This document shows positions 21,932 to 33,545 of a DNA stretch of 64,000 nt, piece after piece; the first letter of the stretch is position 1, and the number at the start of each line of letters is the position of its first letter. This DNA is from Aquarana catesbeiana. Lineage: Eukaryota > Chordata > Amphibia > Anura > Ranidae. The notes beneath the pieces were generated by a model. The model was not told the DNA's origin. It made no database searches and saw only the letters and a list, made by a program, of their open reading frames with translations. The stretch covers positions 612,728,768 to 612,792,767 of the forward strand of contig NC_133328.1 of assembly GCF_042186555.1 (NCBI RefSeq), read 5' to 3'. The position numbers were made by a program, and so were the translations under genes.

Positions 21932-22540
21932 CACAGGGCCTTGAAAAAGTATTCATACCCCTTGAAATTTTCCACATTTTGTCATGTTGCAACCAAAAAA
22001 GAGAAATGTATTTTATTGGGATTTTATGTGATAGACCAACAAAAAGTGGCACATAATTGTATGATAAATGGTTTTCAACATTTTTTACATATAAATATCT
22101 GAAAAGTGTGGCGTACATTTGTATTCAGCCCCACTTTAAGGCCCATAAACACGATTCGAAAATCGGAAAGTAAAGTTTTCTCCCGACGAACGATCTGCCG
22201 ATTTCTCGGATCCTTAGTACGGCGCAAATATTCACTCTCTAGATGTGCAAAGCTGGTAGAGACATCCCCAAAAAGACTTGCAGCTCTAATTGCAGTGAAA
22301 GGTGGTTCTACAAAGTATTGACTCAGGGGGGCTGAATACAAATGTACACCACACTTTTCACATATTTATTTGTAAAAAATTGTGAAAATCATTTATCATT
22401 TTCCTTCCACTTCACAATTATGTGCCACTTTGTGTTGGTCTATCACATAAAATCCCAATAAAATACATTTAAGTTTTTGGTTGTAACATGACAAAATGTG
22501 GAAAATTTCATGGGGTATGAATATTTTTCAAGGCACTGTG
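21932..22540. mobile_element. Deleted Tc1-like element with ~200-bp inverted repeats
   Basis: Left and right inverted repeats of about 200 bp share CCTTGAAAAAGTATTCATAC / GTATGAATATTTTTCAAGG and the TTTTATTGGGATTTTATGTG block. Between them only ~180 bp remain. These encode a C-terminal scrap of transposase on the plus strand (KLVETSPKRLAALIAVKGGS, 22250-22310) next to a piece resembling a different MITE (22140-22220). It is non-autonomous. Confidence 0.85.
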
Positions 22541-22860
22541 AGTTTACTTCCCCCCCCCGGTCTGTATAGTGTTTTGTACTTCCTCTTGGTATAGTGTGAA
22601 AGCTTGTGGCTGATCTCACATCCTTATTTCCTCAGAAGTGAGAAGTACGCTCTACTATATTATACCGTCTTAGAACCTTCGGAGGTACTTATCACAGTGC
22701 GATATGCAAACTCAATTTGTGGTTGTTTTTGGTGATTTTCACTGCCTTGGTTGGTTGTGTTTTTAAAGGGGGTTTTTTCCACTTTCATTAGACCAGGACT
22801 ACAGGCAAACCGCTAAATACAGATTTTCATTACACATATAGAAACAGACTATAAAGCCTT
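22541..22860. other. Stretch without recognised gene
   Basis: No coding sequence or complete repeat seen. A MITE-like start (GCCTTCTACACACGGTCAG) occurs at its right edge, 22856. Confidence 0.4.
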
Positions 22861-22879
22861 CTACACACGGTCAGATTAC

Positions 22880-23345
22880 TGGACGAATTTTCGTCACTTT
22901 TTTTGGGCACCGATCGGCACTGTTGTGGGCACTGACAGGCGTTTATTATGGGGACATACTGGCAGGTGTTGGGCACCTTTTGGGCACCTTTCAATGTGCT
23001 GATTATCAGCACAGACCCCCTTCTGACAGGGAGAGCCGCCGATCAGCTTTTCCTGTCAGCGTGAACCGAGGAAAGCTGTTTACCGGCACTTCCTGGTTCA
23101 CATAATAATCAGCTGTGATTGGTCACAGCTGATCACATGTTAAGAAGCCTCTTTCAGAGCCTCCATACCACGATCAGACTTGGCGTGTGTCAGCCTGACA
23201 CACAGCACCTCCGATCTCCGCGCCGTGCACCCCCACGGGCGTGCGCCGGCTGTGTTATCCTGATCACGTCATATGACGTCCGGTCAGGATATCACAACCA
23301 CTGTGCCGCCGTCATTCTGCTATATGGCGGGCGGTAAGTGGTTAA
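22880..23345 (+). mobile_element. Family A, 3' part ending AAGTGGTTAA
   Basis: Contains GGGCACTGACAGG-type runs, GATTATCAGCACAGACCCCC, AATCAGCTGTGATTGGTCAC and GTCATATGACGTCCGGTCAG. It ends GCGGTAAGTGGTTAA (23331-23345). The terminal TTAA is shared with the element that follows. Confidence 0.7.
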
Positions 23346-24299
23346 AGGGTATCTCCACTTTCGTGGGGAAATAAAAAAAAATAGCAAATAAAGAAAAAAT
23401 ATAGCGTGTAATTGAATGTTATTAAAAACGACCTTTCCTTTTTAATCTGCAGCCTCTGTAATTTTCTATAAATGCAATTCAATATGGCTACATGGAGGTG
23501 TTCTGTACACAGAGTATATACTGACCACTCCCCTTGTGTGATTGGCTCACCAATTTTCCCAGAAGTCTGCACTAAGATACAAGTCCGATTTCAGGCATCC
23601 CCTGCAACAACAATGTCATTTTTGGTGAGATATTTCCAATAGGAGCACGTCTAAGGCCCCTATCACACTTGTGCGACTTCAAAGTTGCACGATTTTACTG
23701 TGAATTCACAGTCGCAATTTTGCCGCGATTTTACTGCGATTTGGGAGCAGTACTACTTTGTACGACTTTGCCACAACTTTGGAATTAACCATTCTCAGCT
23801 TGTGCTTACAAAGTCGTACTGAAATCATGTCTATATTATTCAGGTATGATTTGCATGCTACTTGAGGGTTTAACATTGAGGTCTATGGAGTACAACTCGC
23901 ATGGAAGTTGGACCAAAGTAGTGCAGGGACTACTTTGAAGTCGGCATGACTTAAAGTCGTGCCAATATGAATGGTAGTCATTGAAAATCATGGAGAATGA
24001 CTTGTCATATGATTTTGCATTACAAAATCGTGGGACAAGTCATATAAGTGTGAAAGGGGCCTAAAGGGATGCAGGCCCAGCAGATTAGTGCCCTGCAGCT
24101 GCCACAGCTGATTGACAATTATGAAACCACTCCCATTAGACTCACTTAGCCCAGAGGCACAGACAAACACACAGGGATTTCTTTAGAATAACAAAAGGTA
24201 GGAATCTGCAACAAAGGTTGTTATAATCCTTGTAATGTACATAGATCACCCGGGGAGGAATGTTTTTTTCTTTAAAAAAAAAGTAGAGTTACGCTTTAA
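23342..24299. mobile_element. TTAA-flanked element, interrupted by a Harbinger MITE
   Basis: TTAA occurs at 23342-23345 and 24296-24299. Adjacent ends AGGGTATCTCCACTTT and AAAGTAGAGTTACGCT are imperfect inverted repeats. About 550 bp of its own sequence remain around the insertion at 23655-24061. TTAA duplication suggests a piggyBac-like mechanism. No coding sequence. Confidence 0.6.
23655..24061. mobile_element. Harbinger-type MITE (407 bp), TAA duplication
   Basis: Ends GGCCCCTATCACACTTGTG and AAGTGTGAAAGGGGCC are inverted and flanked by TAA (23652-23654, 24062-24064). The interior is made of short, mutually complementary blocks (CTTTGTACGACTTTG, CAAAGTCGTAC, GACTTGTCATATGA / CAAGTCATATAAG). 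Relatives lie at 25050-25143 and 25150-26653. Confidence 0.9.
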
Positions 24300-24527
24300 A
24301 GAATGCAAAGCATTCTCTGATTGGATGAGCTTGGAGAGAGCGAGTGGTGACATCACAGTCCCTGCCTCATCTAATTAGGGAGTGATTTGCATTCATTGAG
24401 TAAATTGCAAAGAGCTCCCTGAATGGTCTCCATGCCGAGCTAGCGACCCCATGTGTTCACTGAGCAGCAGGGCAGCCCTCAGCATGGGACCTAGAAGCTG
24501 GCACTATCTCCGTAGTAGTGGTGCCTA
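24300..24527 (+). repeat. Dispersed repeat related to 6940-7040
   Basis: GCATTCTCTGATTGGATGAG and GTGACATCACAGTCCCTGCC parallel motifs in 6960-7020. Family unnamed. Confidence 0.4.
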
Positions 24528-24932
24528 CAGGTCTGGTGCAACGATTTTTGACACCCCAGGCAAAACCTCATTTTGCCGCCCCCCCCCACGGCTCCACCTC
24601 TGACTCCACCCCCTTTGCCCTGCCCATGTATACCCCACCTTTTTAATGAAGCGCCCATCAAATGCAGCCTCACCAGTGCCCATCGATGCAGCCAACCAGC
24701 GCCCATCAGTGAATGTTTGCTTGCTTCCATTCATTCGGGAGTAGGGACATGGACACAGTCCTCCACCACCGCTACGCCTCTGTTTGCGAACGGAGCGGCG
24801 GTTGCCTGCTGATGCTGAGACTTGGTTGCTTTCGGCAGAAAGAAGAGAGTAGGAACACCAGTGGCCAGGCGCCCTAGGCATCAGTGCGCCCTAAGCTGCT
24901 GCCTAGTTTGCCTAGTGGTAGCACCGGCCCTG
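24528..24932 (+). mobile_element. Non-autonomous hAT-like element (405 bp), perfect 8-bp duplication
   Basis: Ends CAGGTCTGGTGC and GCACCGGCCCTG are inverted. GGTGCCTA flanks both sides (24520-24527, 24933-24940). The interior includes GCGCCCATCAAATGCAGCCT and two more variants of that core (24651-24715), the same 23-bp motif that forms arrays in other elements. Its ends resemble those of the ~6-kb element at 29621-35607. Confidence 0.88.
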
Positions 24933-24940
24933 GGTGCCTA

Positions 24941-25143
24941 CTACAGTGATTTCCCGCATCAACAGGGATCCCACAGGTATGGCACATACATGTACTGTAA
25001 GTGTGTTGTGAGTGTGGTTTTGTGTGTGTGTTGGTCCACATATACTGTATATGAATGGTTATCATTGGAAAACATGGGGAACGACTTGTCATGTGACTTT
25101 GATGTCCAAAGTCAGATGACAAGTCGTACAAGTGTGAATGGGC
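24941..25143. mobile_element. Partial Harbinger MITE
   Basis: Ends with AAGTCGTACAAGTGTGAATG, the terminus of the 23655-24061 family, and faces a second terminus at 25150. With the following copy it forms a palindrome (about 25050-25244) with arms around GAATGGTTATCATTGGAAAA. Confidence 0.65.
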
Positions 25144-25251
25144 ATTTAGACTCCTTTCATACTTGTGCAACTTATCATACAACTTTGGACATCAGAGTTG
25201 CATAACAAGTCGTTCCCCATGTTTTCCAATGATAACCATTCATATATGTGT

Positions 25252-25962
25252 AACACAAAAACACGGGCCAAACGTACTGCTCAGTGCTAAGAATGATCCT
25301 ATTAAAGTAGTGAAATGTCAAGGTTACAGCTTATAATCTTAAATCACAAAATAGCAGCTACTGAAAAATAAAACCAATGACAATTAAAAGTAGTCGAATA
25401 TCAAACCTCAGTCAAAGTCAGAAGTGACGAAACGCGTCAAGGGCTTGATCTCCACGATAGCCGGAAGTGACGGTGGCAACGCTACGGTTTGCATTTTATG
25501 CTTCATGAATTGTTTTATTTTATTGTTTATTTTGTACGTATAACCTGTAAAGGGGGGGGGGTTCTGGCTTCAATAAAGCAAATCAAACGGGATTACGCTA
25601 TGTAATTTCTTATCTTCTCACATGATCCTGGTGTATTGGAGCTACCCACACCTAATAGGAATACTAGCAGTCAGTGGATACTCCTGGGAAGTGGCAACGT
25701 AAAGATATATTTGGATGCTTGATTTTACCATAGCGGTAAGTTTCTTCTCATGTGGTGACAAGCCTTGGTGTTTGGTGCATGGATTTATGAACTTTTATCA
25801 CCTATAAGAATATTTTACTCACCTGAAACCACTTCAAGGGACTCTTTCTTGTATGAGGAATTGTACAGAAGCGTGTCATAGGCGTATAGATTGACATGAA
25901 CGCTGCTATGGTGGTTTAAAGTCGCATGAAATTCGACTACTTTTAATTGCCATTTGTTTTAT
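25252..25962. mobile_element. 711-bp insertion flanked by a 14-bp duplication
   Basis: ATTCATATATGTGT occurs at 25238-25251 and 25963-25976, directly bounding the insert. Inside are the motif GACGAAACGCGTC (25426-25438), an AATAAA at 25572 and a subterminal inverted pair (GACAATTAAAAGTAGTCGAA at 25379; TTCGACTACTTTTAATTGCC near 25932). The long duplication argues for a retrotransposition-like event. The family is not recognised. Confidence 0.75.
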
Positions 25963-26135
25963 ATTCATATATGTGTGACTTAAAGTTGCAGCGACTTCAA
26001 AGTAGTTCCTGCGCTACTTTGGTCCGACTTTCATGCAACTTGAGGGCCGACTTCGATGTTAACCCTTAAAGTTGCATGAAAGTCATACCTGAATGTTATA
26101 GAATGCAAAAGTTGTGCACTATCATTGGTCAAAGC

Positions 26136-26547
26136 CAGTGGCGTCGCTAGGGGATGGCTTTTGGGGCTATAGCCCCGAATCTGGGGCCCATGGCCCCGAG
26201 TCTCTGCAGGGGTCCCCAAGGGGAGTGGAGGCTCTCTGGGGACCCTGATTTAAGGGGGAGGCTCTCTGAGGACCCTGATTTAAGGGGGAGGCTCTCTGAG
26301 GACCCTGATTTAAGGGGGAGGCTCTCTGAGGACCCTGATTTAAGGGGGAGGCTCTCTCGGGACCTGATGCAATGGGGAGGTTCTCTGGGGACCCTGATGT
26401 AAGGAGGGCTCTCTGGGAATATATATACACAAACACACACACACGTATATTATATACATGTGTATGCCCGCCCAAGCGTATGACTTTCTTCACTACGCTG
26501 CTATGGGCTCTAGCCCTAGATCTTTTGTAGACCTAGCAACGCCCCTG
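26136..26547 (-). mobile_element. hAT-like element, second copy of 6202-6828, perfect 8-bp duplication
   Basis: Ends CAGTGGCGTCGCTAGGGG and GCAACGCCCCTG; GTCAAAGC flanks both sides (26128-26135, 26548-26555). In reverse orientation it carries the same parts as 6202-6828: an ACAC run, TATGCCCGCCCAAGCG, and about six 30-bp units. Four central units (26246-26365) are essentially identical to one another, which suggests recent homogenisation. Confidence 0.92.
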
Positions 26548-26822
26548 GTCAAAGCCAAAGCCGTATCCAAATTGCACCCATCCAAAGTTGCATCAAAGTT
26601 GGACTCCTAAGGCGACGCAACTTTGGAGTCCTACAAGTGTGATTGGAGCCTTGAAGCGGAACTAAGGTCACCCATATGTGGTCTGATGTCCACGAAGGTC
26701 CCTGCCTACAGCTGGCAACTTCTCCTAAGATTTTTCTGGGTGCTCGTCTTCACCCGTTTTGGCAATTTTTCATTTTTTCCCTTCAGTTTTACTGTAAGTT
26801 AATATAACATATTCCGTTTTCT

Positions 26823-27214
26823 CCTGGCTGCTGGTTACTTCAAAAAACCTATAGTGGCGCTGAATACTCCCCACAGCGGCGATCTTCTGGTGCTGTGGGG
26901 CATAAGAGCAGCAGTTGAGGCTGTAGAGGACTCACGCCGTTCATCCGCCCTGTCCCTTCACCCAGCCAAAAATATCTTAGAAGGCGTTTTATGAAATGAG
27001 GAGAGGAGATCCTATTATTCATCTGCCCCTCCTCCATTCACAGTATGCCTTGCATCCGGCAAGAGGAAGAATACTAGGAGTTTTGTGAATGGACGGGTGA
27101 ACTGCACAAGTCCTCTACAGCCGCTGCTGTTAACCCCCGCAGTGCTGGAAGATCATAGCTGTAGGGGGTAACCCGTGCCACCGGAGGGAAGATTTTTACA
27201 GTAACCAGCAGAAC
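26823..27214. repeat. Foldback element (~390 bp)
   Basis: GCTGCTGGTTACT (26828) and AGTAACCAGCAG (27200) mark the ends. Inner arms pair CAGCGGCGATCTTCTGG-like with CAGTGCTGGAAGATC, and GTAGAGGACTCACGCC-like with CAAGTCCTCTAC. The arms are diverged. No coding sequence. Confidence 0.65.
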
Positions 27215-28240
27215 ATGAGATACACTTTTTATTAGAGATAACCTGTTGTAAATGGTACTTTGTGCCCCCCCCCAAAAAACATGTAATTGTGTTTAAAGGA
27301 ATCTAACACAAGCAGAGCTGCATTTACATACATGAAAGGTTTTGCTTTGATCAATGCATTACGGTATTATCAGGGGGTCTTTTCCATCTGCCTGTAGTTT
27401 AGAAATGTTGAAATTCCTTCACGGTGGGGGGTCTTATACTGAGTGTCAGAGATCACCCCCTTCAGAGGTGGGTCAGTGGTTTTCGGACCCATAGAAGAGA
27501 TTGCTCTGAGGTCTCTTTTACAGGCTGATATTTGATATCCCTCTGACTGCAGAGGTATAGAATTCATTACAGGAGTTGGAAATGATATTGGACGGGGGTG
27601 TAAAGGTGTCCAGTGGGGTCAGTATATGTTATGGGGTCCCTGGTTATAATCACCTTCATTTAAAAGGTATCCCTACTCCAGAGACTGCTGCATTGCTCAC
27701 TAGATCAGGTACTAAGGGATGCAGAAAGGACTATTTTTTTTTTTAAGGGGGGGGGGAGGGGGTCCGTCATTACCATCACCCCTAACATTTGTGAAGTTTA
27801 GGATGTTGTAGTTGTAAAGCTGGATATTCACTAGTAGAATATCAGAAGAACATTCGTTCAACTTTTCCCGAAAGTTCCTTTCTTGCTTGAAACCAGACCT
27901 CCATTGTCTCAAATTTTTGAAAATTTCCATTTGGTGCGTAACGTTCGAGGGAATGTACGGATGTGAGGTCATTAGCCTGTGACCTCTTAGCCACTCCCTC
28001 GTGCTACCTAAGAACATTTGGAGGATCGTGGATTCAGCATTCGCTCGTGGTTGTGGTTGATTATTCAGGCGTTTGCTAACAGTTTCTTTCATGGTGTGTA
28101 TTCACCTTGCTTAACGGAGTGAGTTGATGATGAGCAGAGTTCTTCCATTCCACCTAATTCTATTCCATCAAATAGAAACTCAAGTGATCGTTCCAAAATC
28201 CACATTTTCCTAATGATTTTCTGCTAGTGTATATTCAGAC
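27215..28240. other. Unique sequence without recognised gene
   Basis: A minus-strand open frame of 126 residues (27712-28092) has no recognisable motif and ends in a proline/lysine low-complexity tail made by a G/T run. I do not call it a gene. No repeat termini were seen. Confidence 0.45.
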
Positions 28241-28243
28241 TAA

Positions 28244-28605
28244 TGCTGGCCATACACTATACGAAAAATCGGCCGAACACATTTTCGAAAAACGAACGTT
28301 CGACCGTGACCGCAAACGATCGTGCCATCATGTAATGACCGATAAATTGTTCAGTGGACATGAAAAAATAATTTTTTGTTCGTTTTTTTACATATACCTA
28401 GTGCAGACAGTTCGGACGGGAAACACATTACCCTTGCAATTTATCGTACGTTCGGCAGAAATTTTCCAAACTTCCCGTTCGTTTTTTTTCCCACAAAAAC
28501 GTCACAAACGATTATTGATTTGTGCCCATCAACTTGCCGAAAAACGAACGAAGTGTCTATACGAACGATTTTTCGGCCGATTTTTCGTATAGTGTATGGC
28601 CAGCA
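28244..28605. mobile_element. Harbinger-type MITE (362 bp), TAA duplication
   Basis: Perfect inverted termini of more than 30 bp begin TGCTGGCCATACACTATACG and end CGTATAGTGTATGGCCAGCA. TAA lies on both sides (28241-28243, 28606-28608). The interior is full of TTCG/CGAA-rich complementary blocks. No transposase. A related terminus occurs near 47807. Confidence 0.95.
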
Positions 28606-28757
28606 TAAGGCAGTTGCTCATTGCAGTCGTCATTGGAGCTCTCTTAAGGACACATATATTTATTTAAGGATTTAAAGCCATGGTGGCCGTATTTTTGACA
28701 TTTTTGTAGCCAATTTCAAGCACTTTTGATTCAGTAGGAATCATGAATACTTTAGAG

Positions 28758-29460
28758 CAGCCTTTCTCAACCATGTTTAGGTCCTGGGGAACCCCTGATA
28801 AAAGCTGTTATATCAACAGCTCATGGTATATTAAAATTATAATTGGCGGTCCTTTGTGGAACCGGACTTTTCTTGGACTGGGAGTCAATGGAAAAATGCT
28901 ACTTTATGTTGGTGGACGGTTGGAAACATTGGAATCTGAGAAAAGGTTTCCCTAGACATTAGTGATCAGTGAGGGAGGTGCCCTCTTACAGTGGTGGCCA
29001 ATGGAAAGAATGTCACGTTATATTGGTGGTCAGTATAAATTTAATGATAACTAGAGGAAAGGTTTCCCTAGACATTGGTGGTCAGTAGAGACGGTGTCCT
29101 CTTACAGTGGTGGCCAATGGAAATCACGCCATATTATATTGGTGGTCAGTATGAAACATTGGAATTCAGAGGAAAGGTTTCCCTAGACATTGGTGGTGAG
29201 TAGGGAAGGTGCCCTCTTACAGTGGTGGCCAATAAAAAGAACGCCATGTTATATTGGTGGTCAGTATAAATTAATGATAATTAGAGGAAAGGTTTCCCTA
29301 GACATTGGTGGTCAGTAGAGAAGGTGTCCTCTTACAGTGGTGGCCAATGGAAAGCACGCCATGCTATATTTGTGGTCAGTATGAAACATGGGAATTCAGA
29401 GGAAAGGTTTCCCTAGACATTGGTGGTGAGTAGAGAAGGTGCCCTCTTACAATCTTCTTT
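28758..29460 (+). mobile_element. hAT-like left end leading into a 115-bp tandem array
   Basis: CAGCCTTTCTCAACC at 28758 resembles hAT ends at 43771 and 51971 and is preceded by CTTTAGAG (central TA). The array contains TTTCCCTAGACATT at 28947, 29063, 29178, 29293 and 29408, a 115-116-bp period. Two unit types alternate (one with TTAATGATAA, one with ACATTGGAATTCAGAGG), making a ~230-bp dimer. No right hAT end was found. Confidence 0.7.
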
Positions 29461-29894
29461 CTGCAGGGCTTCCAGGATGGATCAGAGTGATTCTGATTGG
29501 TCAGCACCGACGCACAGCATCACTCTCATCTGCTCTGGAAGCCCTACAGAGGGGGAAGAATTGGAATCCCTGACCTTTTGCACTGACAGGCAGCTCATCA
29601 CCCACAGAGGTAGAGGTAAGCAGGGCCGATCCTAGGGTCACCGGCGCCTGGGTGCAGAAATATTTCTGGCGCCCCCACATGGGCGTGGTCATCTTACCAA
29701 CTCCTCCCCTTTACAAATGTTTCTATGGCAATGACTCAAACACAGAGATGCTCTCCTAAGAACTCTTTGTTACCCTAGGATCCTCCCATGATCTTTTAAC
29801 AATAAAAAAAAAATACAGGAAGAGCGTACACTAATGAGACCTGGAGGGGAGTCTCTCTGATGCACACAAAGAGGGCTTCTGTTAGAGAGTCTGT

Positions 29895-32800
29895 TAGAAA
29901 GAACCCCCAGACATAGTACAGGAGATGATCAGAGACTGCAGACATAGATCAGGAGATGATCAGAGACTGCAGACATAGTACAGGAGATGGTCAGAGACTG
30001 CAGACATAGTACAGGAGATGGTCAGAGACTGCAGACATAGTACAGGAGATGATCAGAGACTGCAGACATGATACAGGAGATGATCAGAGACTGCAGATAT
30101 TGTACAGGAGATGATCAGAGACTGCAGACATAGTACAGGAGATGATCAGAGACTGCAGACATAGTACAGGAGATGATCAGAGATTGCAGACATAATACAA
30201 GAGATGGTCAGAGACTGCAGACATGATACAGGAGATGATCAGAGACTGCAGACATGATACAAGAGATGGTCAGAGACTGCAGACATGATACAGGAGATGA
30301 TCAGAGACTGCAGACATAGTACAGGAGATGGTCAGAGACTGCAGACATGATACAGGAGATGGTCAGAGACTGCAGACATGATACAAGAGATGGTCAGAGA
30401 CTGCAGACATGATACAGGAGATGATCAGAGACAGCAGACATGATACAGGAGATGATCAGAGACTGCAGACATGATACAAGAGATGGTCAGAGACTGCAGA
30501 CATGATACAGGAGATGATCAGAGACTGCAGACATGATACAGGAGATGATCAGAGACTGCAGACATGATACAAGAGATGGTCAGAGACTGCAGACATGATA
30601 CAAGAGATGATCAGAGACTGCAGACATGATACAAGAGATGGTCAGAGACTGCAGACATGATACAGGAGATGATCAGAGACTGCAGACATAGTACAGGAGA
30701 TGATCAGAGACTGCAGACATGATACAAGAGATGGTCAGAGACTGCAGACATGATACAAGAGATGGTCAGAGACTGCAGACATGATACAGGAGATGATCAG
30801 AGACTGCAGACATGATACAAGAGATGGTCAGAGACTGCAGACATAGTACAGGAGATGGTCAGAGACTGCAGACATGATACAGGAGATGGTCAGAGACTGC
30901 AGACATGATACAGGAGATGGTCAGAGACTGCAGACATGATACAGGAGATGATCAGAGACTGCAGATATTGTACAGGAGATGATCAGAGACTGCAGACATA
31001 GTACAGGAGATGATCAGAGATTGCAGACATAATACAGGAGATGATCAGAGACTGTAGACATAGTACAGGAGATGATCAGAGACTGCAGACATAGTACAGG
31101 AGATGATCAGAGATTGCAGACATAATACAGGAGATGATCAGAGACTGCAGACATAGTACAGGAGATGATCAGAGATTGCAGACATAATACAGGAGATGGT
31201 CAGAGACTGCAGACATGATACAAGAGATGATCAGAGACTGCAGACATGATACAGGAGATGATCAGAGACTGCAGACATAGTACAGGAGATGGTCAGAGAC
31301 TGCAGACATGATACAGGAGATGATCAGAGACTGCAGACATGATACAGGAGATGATCAGAGACTGCAGATATGATACAAGAGATGGTCAGAGACTGCAGAC
31401 ATGATACAAGAGATGGTCAGAGACTGCAGACATGATACAGGAGATGATCAGAGACTGCAGACATAGTACAGGAGATGATCAGTGACTGCAGACATAGTAC
31501 AGGAGATGGTCAGAGACTGCAGACATGATACAGGAGATGATCAGAGACTGCAGACATGATACAAGAGATAGTCAGAGACTCCAGACATGATACAGGAGAT
31601 GATCAGAGACTGCAGACATGATACAAGAGATGGTCAGAGACTGCAGACATGATACAGGAGATGATCAGAGACTGCAGACATAGTACAGGAGATGGTCAGA
31701 GACTGCATACATGATACAGGAGATGATCAGAGACTGCAGACATGATACAGGAGATGATCAGAGACTGCAGACATAGTACAGGAGATGATCAGAGACTGCA
31801 GACATGATACAAGAGATGGTCAGAGACTGCAGACATGATACAAGAGATGGTCAGAGACTGCAGACATGATACAGGAGATGATCAGAGACTGCAGACATGA
31901 TACAAGAGATGGTCAGAGACTGCAGACATAGTACAGGAGATGGTCAGAGACTGCAGACATGATACAGGAGATGGTCAGAGACTGCAGACATGATACAGGA
32001 GATGGTCAGAGACTGCAGACATGATACAGGAGATGATCAGAGACTGCAGATATTGTACAGGAGATGATCAGAGACTGCAGACATAGTACAGGAGATGATC
32101 AGAGATTGCAGACATAATACAGGAGATGATCAGAGACTGCAGACATAGTACAGGAGATGATCAGAGACTGCAGACATAGTACAGGAGATGATCAGAGATT
32201 GCAGACATAATACAGGAGATGATCAGAGACTGCAGACATAGTACAGGAGATGATCAGAGATTGCAGACATAATACAGGAGATGGTCAGAGACTGCAGACA
32301 TGATACAGGAGATGATCAGAGACTGCAGACATGATACAGGAGATGATCAGAGACTGCAGACATGATACAGGAGATGATCAGAGACTGCAGACATGATACA
32401 GGAGATGATCAGAGACTGCAGATATGATACAAGAGATGGTCAGAGACTGCAGACATGATACAAGAGATGGTCAGAGACTGCAGACATGATACAGGAGATG
32501 ATCAGAGACTGCAGACATAGTACAGGAGATGATCAGTGACTGCAGACATAGTACAGGAGATGGTCAGAGACTGCAGACATGATACAGGAGATGATCAGAG
32601 ACTGCAGACATGATACAAGAGATAGTCAGAGACTCCAGACATGATACAGGAGATGATCAGAGACTGCAGACATGATACAAGAGATGGTCAGAGACTGCAG
32701 ACATGATACAGGAGATGATCAGAGACTGCAGACATAGTACAGGAGATGGTCAGAGACTGCATACATGATACAGGAGATGATCAGAGACTGCAGATATTGT

Positions 32801-33545
32801 ACAGGAGATGATCAGAGACTGCAGACATAGTACAGGAGATGATCAGAGATTGCAGACATAATACAGGAGATGATCAGAGACTGCAGACATAGTACAGGAG
32901 ATGATCAGAGACTGCAGACATAGTACAGGAGATGATCAGAGACTGCAGACATAGTACAGGAGATGATCAGAGATTGCAGACATAATACAGGAGATGGTCA
33001 GAGACTGCAGACATGATACAGGAGATGATCAGAGACTGCAGACATGATACAAGAGATGGTCAGAGACTGCAGACATGATACAAGAGATGATCAGAGACTG
33101 CAGACATGATACAGGAGATGGTCAGAGACTGCAGACATGATACAGGAGATGGTCAGAGACTGCAGACATGATACAGGAGATGATCAGAGACTGCAGACAT
33201 GATACAGGAGATGATCAGAGACTGCAGATATTGTACAGGAGATGATCAGTGATTGCAGACATAATACAGGAGATGATCAGAGACTGCAGACATAGTACAG
33301 GAGATGATCAGAGACTGCAGACATGATACAGGAGATGATCAGAGACTGCAGACATGATACAAGAGATGATCAGAGACTGCAGACATAGTACAGGAGATGA
33401 TCAGAGATTGCAGACATAATACAGGAGATGATCAGAGACTGCAGACATAATACAGGAGATGGTCAGAGACTGCAGACATGATACAGGAGATGGTCAGAGA
33501 CTACAGACATAATACAGGAGATGATCAGAGACTGCAGACATAGTA
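29895..33545 (+). repeat. 31-bp satellite array (~117 units)
   Basis: Unit: GATACAGGAGATGATCAGAG followed by ACTGCAGACAT; the period is 31 bp over ~3.65 kb with single-base variants (GATACAAG, AGTACAGG, TAATACAGG, ATTGTACAGG). Rare variants repeat at 1,054 bp (34 units): AGTGACTG at 31481 and 32535, GACTCCAGAC at 31577 and 32631, GCATACATG at 31705 and 32759. This shows a segmental duplication within the array. Confidence 0.97.

Larger units (their letters stand above)
25150..26653. mobile_element. Harbinger-like MITE split by two later insertions
   Basis: The left terminus is GACTCCTTTCATACTTGTGC and the right terminus is GTGTGATTGGAGCC (ending about 26653). Removing the insertions at 25252-25962 and 26136-26547 leaves about 380 bp, close to the 407-bp intact copy at 23655-24061. 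The order of events is MITE first, then two independent insertions. Confidence 0.7.

Noticed and set aside
27712..28092. 126-residue minus-strand frame with mixed composition
   Set aside because: No recognisable motif, low-complexity C-terminus from a homopolymer, no splice or promoter signals; treated as chance.
29895..33545. Direct repeats that might suggest a CRISPR array
   Set aside because: Units are contiguous with no unique spacers; a 31-bp eukaryotic-type satellite.
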